Positions 1-4,594 of a DNA stretch of 7,491 nt are shown here, one piece after another. The position numbers and the translations under genes are program-made. The notes beneath the pieces are model-generated. The model ran no database searches. It saw nothing but the letters and a program-made list of their open reading frames with translations, and was not told where the DNA came from. Source of the DNA: JBBRGG01 sp038240875 (lineage in GTDB: Bacteria; Planctomycetota; Phycisphaerae; Phycisphaerales; UBA1924); NCBI GenBank assembly GCA_038240875.1, contig JBBRGG010000175.1, positions 1 through 7,491 of the forward strand. Reading direction: 5' to 3'. Each line of letters begins with the position of its first letter. Positions within the stretch are counted from its first letter, which is position 1.

Positions 1-184
1 TATGTGTTGCTTAGACACCAGCTTTTGTCGTATCGCGGGTTCTAATTTGTTTGATATTTGTTTGAGTATTGTACGTAAACTGAATGGTCCTTGATTCTTA
101 ACCAGTTGTTAGCACACAATACACCAAGCTTGAAACATCAAGTTTCGGCCACCAAAGCCTTAGCACGTTAGGAATTGGCAGCAT
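1..184. other. Leader region without a supported gene
   Basis: No convincing coding frame is present. The first 100 bases are AT-richer than the rest of the window and could hold the promoter of the gene at 185. The best hexamer pair I can find is TTGATA at 51-56 and TAAACT at 76-81, but its 19-base spacing and 4/6 match in the -10 make it weak. A short inverted repeat, CTTGA-aaca-TCAAG, lies at 129-142. It extends by a G-U and an A-U pair to 127-144, about 40 bases before the start codon. It is not followed by a T-run, so it is not a clear terminator. Any upstream gene has ended before the window or within its first 45 bases. Confidence 0.5.
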
Positions 185-607
185 ATGGCAGACTTCGCCG
201 GGATATCGAGAGAGCTGTTGCGTGAGGTCATTCTGGCGGCACGTGCTGAAGCTGCGCGAGCTTTGTGTGAAGTTGAGACGGATATTAGAGTTAACCTTGC
301 TGCTAATGATTTGTTCAAGCGTGTGACGGGCACTTCGAGCATGGAGAAGGCAATTCTTGCGGCACGGCGAATTATTGAGTCGTACGACCGAATCCTCAAA
401 GACCTCGAAGCGGGCTGTGCTATTGACGCCGAAATCTTTGATTTGGGTGGGCCAGCTGCAGGGGCCTTTGTTAGGCCAGCCGTTGGGCCATCCATTGGGC
501 CAGCAATTGGATCAGCCATAGGACCAGCTATAAGCGGAATAGGTCATGCCGAAATAGACATCAACGTCCTACGAAGAGTTGGCGGTCGAGGCGCTGTGGT
601 CGCGTAG
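185..607 (+). CDS. Unrecognised 140-aa helical protein with a C-terminal Pro/Gly/Ile repeat
   Basis: I do not recognise this family. Residues 1-75 read as two amphipathic helices rich in Ala, Glu and Arg, with a segment around 53-72 (MEKAILAARRIIESYDRIL) typical of a soluble helical protein. Residues 88-120 are low complexity: four-residue units of the form P/S-A/S-I/V-G (PAVG, PSIG, PAIG, SAIG, PAIS) produced by a 12-bp DNA repeat. The last 20 residues are a short basic tail. There is no signal peptide and no cysteine motif. The ATG at 185 is preferred because AGGA lies at 170-173, 11 bases upstream. The dut gene follows in the same direction 55 bases after the stop, so they may be co-transcribed. 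An opposite-strand frame over the same bases is best explained as a shadow created by the GGCC-rich repeat. The gene is probably real; its function is unknown. Confidence 0.7.
   Translation: MADFAGISRELLREVILAARAEAARALCEVETDIRVNLAANDLFKRVTGTSSMEKAILAARRIIESYDRILKDLEAGCAIDAEIFDLGGPAAGAFVRPAVGPSIGPAIGSAIGPAISGIGHAEIDINVLRRVGGRGAVVA
474..533 (+). repeat. Five-unit degenerate 12-bp tandem repeat inside a gene
   Basis: Five consecutive 12-base units start at 474, 486, 498, 510 and 522: ggccagccgttg, ggccatccattg, ggccagcaattg, gatcagccatag and gaccagctataa. The period is a multiple of three, so the frame is kept and each unit encodes one P/S-A/S-I/V-G tetrad. Units drift towards the 3' end. A related segment (gggccagctgca) lies just upstream at 450-461. 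Confidence 0.85.
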
Positions 608-662
608 CAACGTGAAATTAGGGCGAGATCGAAGCGTGCAAAGGTGGTACGCTCTAGCTGAG

Positions 663-1268
663 ATGACACACACCAGTAACATAGTCAACGCTAATCACGC
701 CACTAATTCCCAAAGCACCCAGCACACCAGCGAAACTATCGAAACCAAGCCTAAGCCTGCGCCGAACGCTGCTATTGGTCTAGTTCCAGTTGGTCTAGTT
801 CAACCTGGTCAGGTACTTTTGCGCATCTGTCGCATTCGGCCTCTGGCGAAACTGCCTTCGTACCAAACCGCGGGAGCGGCGGGCTTTGACGTGAGTGCAT
901 GCCTGGAAAACGCGAATCAGGAAGCTAGTACCACAACGATTGCTCCCGGCGCGATCCTGGCCGTGCCTACGGGGTTGTCGATGGAGATTCCGTTTGGGTA
1001 CGAAGGACAGGTAAGGCCAAGGTCAGGCTTGGCAACCAGGTTTGGCGTAACCGTCGTCAACGCCCCCGGCACGATCGATTCCGATTACCGCGGCGAGGTC
1101 ATCGTCGCCCTAATCAACCTCGGCAAAGAGCCCTTCGAAGTCACGCATGAGATGCGGATTGCCCAGATTGTGATCGCGCCGGTGGCCCAGGTCTTCATCC
1201 AAGAAGTCGATCAGCTTGGCACAACCGTTCGAGGCTCGGGCGGCTTTGGCTCAACCGGGCTTGTCTAA
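663..1268 (+). CDS. dut: dUTP diphosphatase (dUTPase), trimeric type
   Basis: Hydrolyses dUTP to dUMP and pyrophosphate in the cytoplasm. This keeps uracil out of DNA and supplies dUMP for thymidylate synthesis. All five motifs of the homotrimeric family are visible (numbering from the ATG at 663): motif 1 GFDVSA at 74-79, motif 2 PRSGLA at 119-124, motif 3 NAPGTIDSDYRGE at 133-145 with the catalytic Asp in TID (139), motif 4 RIAQIVI at 165-171, and the glycine-rich lid RGSGGFGSTG at 190-199. The core from ICRIRPLAKLP (55) onward has normal family length. The total of 201 residues is longer than the usual 145-155 because of a Thr/Asn/Ser/Pro-rich N-terminal extension of about 50 residues. The frame is open upstream to a TTG at 579, which would overlap the previous gene. 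The ATG at 663 is preferred, although its ribosome-binding site is weak (AAAGGTGG at 640-647, rather far away). Confidence 0.95.
   Translation: MTHTSNIVNANHATNSQSTQHTSETIETKPKPAPNAAIGLVPVGLVQPGQVLLRICRIRPLAKLPSYQTAGAAGFDVSACLENANQEASTTTIAPGAILAVPTGLSMEIPFGYEGQVRPRSGLATRFGVTVVNAPGTIDSDYRGEVIVALINLGKEPFEVTHEMRIAQIVIAPVAQVFIQEVDQLGTTVRGSGGFGSTGLV
777..806 (+). repeat. 15-bp tandem duplication in the dut N-terminal extension
   Basis: Two adjacent 15-base units, ggtctagttccagtt (777-791) and ggtctagttcaacct (792-806), share their first ten bases and encode GLVPV and GLVQP. A partial third copy (ggtcag) follows. The duplication sits in the linker just before the conserved dUTPase core. Confidence 0.7.
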
Positions 1269-1456
1269 ATTCACGAGAGACGAAACCGTCAAGCCGATCT
1301 CCCGATCTAGTGTGGACGGCTTTGATACACAACGATCTTCTGCAACAACTTGGGCGAGTTTGAGTAGGATGATTTACGTAGAATGAGCTGAGAACGCAAT
1401 CGCTGACTCAGCAGCACCAAGCCAGTAACACCGAACACGCATGCAAGGATTCACAC
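1269..1456. other. Intergenic region between dut and the helical-protein gene
   Basis: 188 bases with no credible coding frame. A 6-bp inverted repeat, AAGCCG/CGGCTT, brackets a 20-base loop near 1292-1323. Inside that loop GATC-tccc-GATC can form a second small stem. No T-run follows, so it is at most a weak, Rho-type end signal for dut. The bases before 1457 carry AAGGA at 1445-1449, seven bases upstream of the ATG, a good ribosome-binding site for the next gene. I find no well-spaced promoter, though the size of the gap suggests that a new transcript starts here. Confidence 0.4.
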
Positions 1457-1948
1457 ATGGCACAACGCGCGGACAACTGGGTCGAGAAAATCGCAAAGAT
1501 CATTCCCGGGTACTCCGGCTACAAAGCCCGTGAAGATCGAAGAAATACCGACCGCGCTCTGCGTGCCGCGATTATCGCCATCATCGATGATCGGCGGACC
1601 GTGGTTGATCGCGTGCTGGCCGAGTGCTCCAGGCAGATGAAGTTTGACTCGCTCGAAACGCTCGAAGCTCTTCGAATGCGGCTTCAATTACTCGCCGACC
1701 TCGTGCGGTATGCACCTGGTGGCTATGCAGGTTTTTTCGACACCTTCGAAGTCAAAGAAGCTGACCTTGACGCGATCTATGCCCATGACCTTCGCGTGCG
1801 CGAAGTAGTCCAGGAGCTTGGGTCGAAAGTCGCTTCGCTTGATGCAGCGTCGCCCATACTCGCCGAGAGCGCAACTGCCGCTTTAGTCGAATGTGGCGAA
1901 GTTGAAAGAGTTGTTCGTGCCCGCGACACGATCGTGACGGGGATGTAA
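1457..1948 (+). CDS. Conserved helical protein with GYxGYK and YAGFFD motifs, partner of the SPFH gene
   Basis: A 163-residue soluble, mostly helical protein without signal peptide or membrane segment. It opens with IPGYSGYKAREDRR (16-29), continues with long charged helices (about 30-85), and has a second motif, RYAPGGYAGFFD (84-95). An acidic stretch and a last helical pair follow to the C-terminus. From memory, this motif pair belongs to an uncharacterised bacterial family often encoded beside SPFH-domain proteins; I cannot verify that here. The sequence does show that the SPFH gene follows 66 bases later in the same direction, so a shared operon and a physical partnership are reasonable inferences. 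The ATG at 1457 has AAGGA seven bases upstream. No catalytic residues are evident, so a structural or adaptor role is more likely than an enzymatic one. Confidence 0.85.
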   Translation: MAQRADNWVEKIAKIIPGYSGYKAREDRRNTDRALRAAIIAIIDDRRTVVDRVLAECSRQMKFDSLETLEALRMRLQLLADLVRYAPGGYAGFFDTFEVKEADLDAIYAHDLRVREVVQELGSKVASLDAASPILAESATAALVECGEVERVVRARDTIVTGM

Positions 1949-2001
1949 AGATCGGCTCGTGTAATTAAGTTGAGATCGAGTTCCAACACACCACGCTAAC
2001 C

Positions 2002-2007
2002 AAAGAG
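2002..2007 (+). promoter_or_regulatory. Ribosome-binding site of the SPFH gene
   Basis: AAAGAG lies seven bases before the ATG at 2015 and supports that start. The 53 bases between the preceding stop and this site contain a repeat-like segment (1961-1982) resembling the 13-bp repeat downstream of the SPFH gene. Confidence 0.5.
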
Positions 2008-2014
2008 TTCAGAC

Positions 2015-3142
2015 ATGCCCAAGCTGGCGAAGATTATCGAGTATCGTGACACGGTTGGCGACGTGATCGCCGCTCGTCTTCCTGAAGAAGGCCAAGGAGT
2101 GATCGAGTGGGGTTCGCAGCTCATCGTGCGCGAAGGGCAGACCGCGGTCTTCTTCCGCGACGGAAAGGCGATGGCGGCATTCCAGCCCGGTCGCTACACG
2201 CTGACCACGCAAGAGATTCCGCTCTTGACCAAGTTTGTCGCGGGATTGGTGTATGGTCGGGGGAATACTCCCTTTCGAGCCGAGGTCTACTACGTTGGCA
2301 CCAACCTTTTCCGCGATCTGAAATGGGGCACGCCCGAGCCCGTGTACATTCCCGATCCGATCTTGATGCAGATCCCGATCCGGTCCAATGGCCGATTTGC
2401 CATTCGCGTTTCAGACCCTGCGGTCTTTGTGCCCAAGATGGTCGGGACGCGATCAATCTTTCGCGTGCGCGACATCGAGGATTTTCTTCGTTCGCAGTAC
2501 TTGGTTTCCGCGCTCACGGACGCGGTGGCGTCGCTTGGTAAGAACTTCCAGGAACTACCGCGGTTTTATCGCGAGCTTGGGATCGGGGTGCGAGCCGTGG
2601 TCGCGCCAGAGTTTTTGCAGTTGGGTCTGGAGATCACTGATCTCTCTGTAAACTCGGTGACGACGACGGAAGAAATCCAGGCGACGCTTAATCGCAACTC
2701 CGCGATTACGAGCGAGGCCTACGCCAAAGCGCGCGGTACGCAGTACGACCTAGAAGCGCGAGCCGCGGGCGCGCGAGCGCTGACCGAAGCAGGCACGAGC
2801 TACGAAAAAGTCGGCATGGTCGAAGCAATGAAAGCCGGAGCTGCAAACCCCGGCTCGCCCGGCGGCGACGGCGGCCCCGCAGGCACCGGCATGCAGCTTG
2901 GCCTTGCGATGATGATGCCCCAAATGATGGCGAACATGATGCGAGATAACCCTGCCCTCAACCCCGGCATGATGGTGAGTGGTGGAGTTGAAAGTGGTAA
3001 TCCGGCGGGCGTTGCGTCGGTTGCGCCCGTGGCGCTGGATCCAATCGCCAAACTCAAGCAACTTAAAGAGCTACTTGATCTGGGCGCAATCACGCAGCAA
3101 GAGTTTGACGCGAAGAAGGTTGAGTTGCTCAAGTCGATCTGA
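2015..3142 (+). CDS. SPFH-domain (virion-core-protein-like/YdjI-type) protein with C-terminal SHOCT domain
   Basis: A 375-residue member of the SPFH/band-7 superfamily, of the type often annotated as virion core protein and including Bacillus YdjI. Proteins of this class form membrane-associated oligomeric scaffolds. Visible parts: an N-terminal lead (1-25); the SPFH core (about 26-215), with QGVIEWGSQLIVREGQTAVF at 27-46, FQPGRYTLTTQEIP at 56-69 and AEVYYVG at 89-95; a helical segment (about 218-275); a Gly/Pro-rich linker (277-292); a Met-rich stretch (293-320); a second linker; and a terminal SHOCT helical hairpin (342-374) containing LKELLDLGAITQQEFDAKK. In related proteins a zinc ribbon can occupy the C-terminus; none is present here. 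There is no transmembrane helix, so membrane contact would be peripheral or through the partner encoded just upstream. The exact substrate or signal is unknown. Confidence 0.9.
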   Translation: MPKLAKIIEYRDTVGDVIAARLPEEGQGVIEWGSQLIVREGQTAVFFRDGKAMAAFQPGRYTLTTQEIPLLTKFVAGLVYGRGNTPFRAEVYYVGTNLFRDLKWGTPEPVYIPDPILMQIPIRSNGRFAIRVSDPAVFVPKMVGTRSIFRVRDIEDFLRSQYLVSALTDAVASLGKNFQELPRFYRELGIGVRAVVAPEFLQLGLEITDLSVNSVTTTEEIQATLNRNSAITSEAYAKARGTQYDLEARAAGARALTEAGTSYEKVGMVEAMKAGAANPGSPGGDGGPAGTGMQLGLAMMMPQMMANMMRDNPALNPGMMVSGGVESGNPAGVASVAPVALDPIAKLKQLKELLDLGAITQQEFDAKKVELLKSI

Positions 3143-3145
3143 GAC

Positions 3146-3209
3146 GTAATCAAGTAGTGTAATCGAGTGGTGTGATTGAGTGGTGTATCAAGTAGTGCGC
3201 TCAAGTTGG
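3146..3209 (+). repeat. Five-unit degenerate 13-bp tandem repeat, consensus near GTAATCRAGTRGT
   Basis: Units read gtaatcaagtagt (3146-3158), gtaatcgagtggt (3159-3171), gtgattgagtggt (3172-3184), gtatcaagtagt (3185-3196, one base shorter) and gcgctcaagttgg (3197-3209). The array begins four bases after the SPFH stop codon and ends 58 bases before the next start, so it is wholly intergenic. The 13-base period does not keep a reading frame, which speaks against a coding role. A related piece, gtaattaagttga, followed by atcgagtt, occurs at 1961-1982 in the gap upstream of the SPFH gene. No dyad symmetry is obvious within a unit. The function is unknown. Confidence 0.8.
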
Positions 3210-3254
3210 GCGAGCGAATGAAGATCCGGTGCCGCGATACCAACGCGCACATAT

Positions 3255-3260
3255 AAGGAG
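3255..3260 (+). promoter_or_regulatory. Strong ribosome-binding site deciding the start at 3268
   Basis: AAGGAG sits seven bases before the ATG at 3268. The frame is open further upstream to a GTG at 3229, but this site clearly selects the ATG. It is the best Shine-Dalgarno sequence in the window, suggesting good translation of the lysine-rich TPR protein. Confidence 0.8.
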
Positions 3261-3267
3261 ACACACG

Positions 3268-3951
3268 ATGGCTAAGGCACGCAAGGCGAACTTCTCCACA
3301 ACGAAAGCAGCCACAAAAAAACCAGCCGCGAAGAAAGCAGGCACGACAAAGGCATCGGCGAAGAAGTCCCTCGCTAAGAAGTCCCCTGCTATTAAACCAG
3401 CCAGCACGAAAGCGGCTTCAAAGCTGCCTGCAAAGAAGCCCGCCAAAGCTTCAGCTAAAAAGGCTCCACTAAAGTCAACTGCCAATTCCGCGACCCAATC
3501 CTCTCCCAAAGAGTTCAACCCGCAAACCGCCTTCCTGCAAGGCGTCGAGTTGTCGGGGCGCGGCTTTGTCTTTGACGCGATGGCCGCCTTCAAGGACGTG
3601 GTCAAAACCGCTCCCAAGCACGAAATCGCTGACGACGCGCTGGTCAATGTCGGCCTGTGCTCGCTACGGCTTGGGCTCTTTAACGACGCGGTCGAAGCCT
3701 TCACCACAGTCCTTGCCCAGTATCCAAACGCGATGATCGCCGAAATCGACGAAGGTCAAGAGCATGGCCGAACCGCTGCCAAAGCCCTCTATGGCAGGGT
3801 CCGCGCCCGCGCCGGTCTGGGCGACTTTGCCGGTGCACGAACCGACGCCGACGCGCTCGCCTCGCACGACGATTCATACGTGATCGAAGCGGGCACCGAC
3901 CAGCGAATCACCTTCCACGCGCTGGCGCAGCGCTTCCTCGCCGGTACCTAA
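3268..3951 (+). CDS. TPR-repeat protein with a lysine/alanine-rich, histone-H1-like N-terminal tail
   Basis: A 227-residue protein of two contrasting halves. Residues 1-81 contain 22 lysines, with recurrent KKPA, AKKA and AKKS units separated by Ala, Ser, Thr and Pro. This is the composition of eukaryotic H1 tails and of bacterial H1-like nucleoid proteins, and is likely disordered and able to bind nucleic acid or acidic lipids. Residues 85-200 form about three tetratricopeptide repeats. The clearest is at 121-154 (ADDALVNVGLCSLRLGLFND onward), preceded by one at 85-118 and followed by a weaker one near 169-200. TPR arrays bind peptides and assemble complexes. There is no signal peptide or membrane segment. 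The ATG at 3268 is chosen on its ribosome-binding site. It lies downstream of the SPFH gene in the same direction, separated by 125 bases including the 13-bp repeat array. Function is unknown; a DNA- or membrane-tethered adaptor is an inference. Confidence 0.85.
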   Translation: MAKARKANFSTTKAATKKPAAKKAGTTKASAKKSLAKKSPAIKPASTKAASKLPAKKPAKASAKKAPLKSTANSATQSSPKEFNPQTAFLQGVELSGRGFVFDAMAAFKDVVKTAPKHEIADDALVNVGLCSLRLGLFNDAVEAFTTVLAQYPNAMIAEIDEGQEHGRTAAKALYGRVRARAGLGDFAGARTDADALASHDDSYVIEAGTDQRITFHALAQRFLAGT

Positions 3952-4051
3952 GCGCACGCTCGGGGGGACGACCGGCCTATTACTCCATATATTTTGGCTA
4001 GCCACACACATGGAGCGTTGCTCCTGCCATTACGCGCTTTATCATCTATCG
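3952..4051. other. Gap before the dehydrogenase operon, with a small hairpin
   Basis: This gap contains an AT-rich patch with TATATT at 3988-3993, which could serve as a -10 element, but no good -35 lies at the right distance. A palindrome, GGCTAGCC, is at 3996-4003. A perfect hairpin, GGAGC-gtt-GCTCC, is at 4012-4024, 28 bases before the preferred start at 4052. It could influence translation of the small subunit, but chance cannot be excluded. No terminator for the preceding gene is evident. Confidence 0.35.
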
Positions 4052-4594
4052 ATGACTCTGCCAAATGAGCACGACATACATAGGCGCGCAGCGATTACTT
4101 CGATTCTTGTGATGGGTGCGCTTGCAAGCGGTGCGGCGTTGGTCGCCGCCTGGCCACGCGGTAAGGCGAAACTCGCGCCTATTAATCTCGACTCGCTCGT
4201 CGCTCATGTTCTGAATCTTCCAATCATCGAAGTTCGTGCGATCGTCGCCTTAAAGCGTGATGCACAAAAAGAAACACTAGGCGATGCGCTCGATACCTTG
4301 GCGCGCTTCTTGGATTCGTCGGTCAACCAGCGCCAACTTGGCCACACCCGCGTCATCCAAGGCGTGCTGATGTCGTACGATTCGACCGACGAGATCGCAA
4401 AGCTGCTCACCAAGGTAAGCCAAGCCGACTACGCCGCTGGCCGTGTTGTGTATGTTGATCGCTGGATCCTCACGCGCACACACGAGATCGTGATCGACGC
4501 GGCAAGCCAAGCAAGTCAGGCAAGCCAAGCTGACCAAACTGGCCAAGTTCAACGTGCGCAACCCAACGCGAAAGCGACCGAAGGCAAGGTATGA
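4052..4594 (+). CDS. Tat-signal small subunit of a GMC-type membrane dehydrogenase (FAD-sorbitol/fructose dehydrogenase small-subunit-like)
   Basis: A 180-residue protein starting with a Tat-like signal or anchor: charged start, twin arginine at 11-12 (HRRAAIT), then a hydrophobic stretch (13-34) ending at AAWP. The mature part has a helical middle (about 45-120) and the segment YVDRWILTRTHEIVIDAA (134-151), which resembles the conserved end of small subunits of FAD-dependent sugar/alcohol dehydrogenases. In that family the small subunit supplies the only Tat signal and carries the folded large subunit across the inner membrane as a hitchhiker. The GMC gene starts inside this stop codon (ATGA, 4591-4594), supporting translational coupling and a complex. 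The ATG at 4052 is preferred over an in-frame ATG at 4010 because it gives a normal Tat n-region; neither has a clear Shine-Dalgarno site. The C-terminal 30 residues are a Gln/Ala/Ser tail. The assignment rests on context plus weak motifs. Confidence 0.7.
   Translation: MTLPNEHDIHRRAAITSILVMGALASGAALVAAWPRGKAKLAPINLDSLVAHVLNLPIIEVRAIVALKRDAQKETLGDALDTLARFLDSSVNQRQLGHTRVIQGVLMSYDSTDEIAKLLTKVSQADYAAGRVVYVDRWILTRTHEIVIDAASQASQASQADQTGQVQRAQPNAKATEGKV
4502..4546 (+). repeat. 9-bp tandem repeat coding for an Ala-Ser-Gln tail
   Basis: Units gcaagccaa, gcaagtcag, gcaagccaa, gctgaccaa and actggccaa follow one another and encode repeated A/S-Q-A triplets at the C-terminus of the small dehydrogenase subunit. 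The first and third units are identical. The period of nine keeps the frame, so length variation between strains would be tolerated. Confidence 0.75.

Noticed and set aside
160..519. Opposite-strand frame of 119 codons over the first gene
   Set aside because: Its Gly/Pro-rich start mirrors the GGCC-rich 12-bp repeat of the plus-strand gene. The plus-strand frame has an ATG with an upstream AGGA and reads as a natural helical protein, so this is a shadow.
579..662. Longer dUTPase starting at a TTG inside the previous gene
   Set aside because: The start is rare, it overlaps the previous gene by 29 bases and has no ribosome-binding site. The extra residues resemble no dUTPase.
1287..1325. Possible intrinsic terminator after dut
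   Set aside because: Only a 6-bp stem with a 20-base loop, and no T-run follows.
1350..1384. Promoter before the gene at 1457 (TTGAGT with TAGAAT)
   Set aside because: The spacing is only 13 bases for that pair, and the alternative TTGGGC is 23 bases away; neither fits a housekeeping promoter.
3146..3209. CRISPR array
   Set aside because: The units are 13 bp, directly adjacent, without spacers and too diverged; it is a simple tandem repeat.
4010..4051. Upstream ATG of the small dehydrogenase subunit
   Set aside because: It would put 14 residues including two cysteines before a normal Tat n-region and has no ribosome-binding site; part of it is also occupied by a hairpin. The ATG at 4052 is preferred, not proven.
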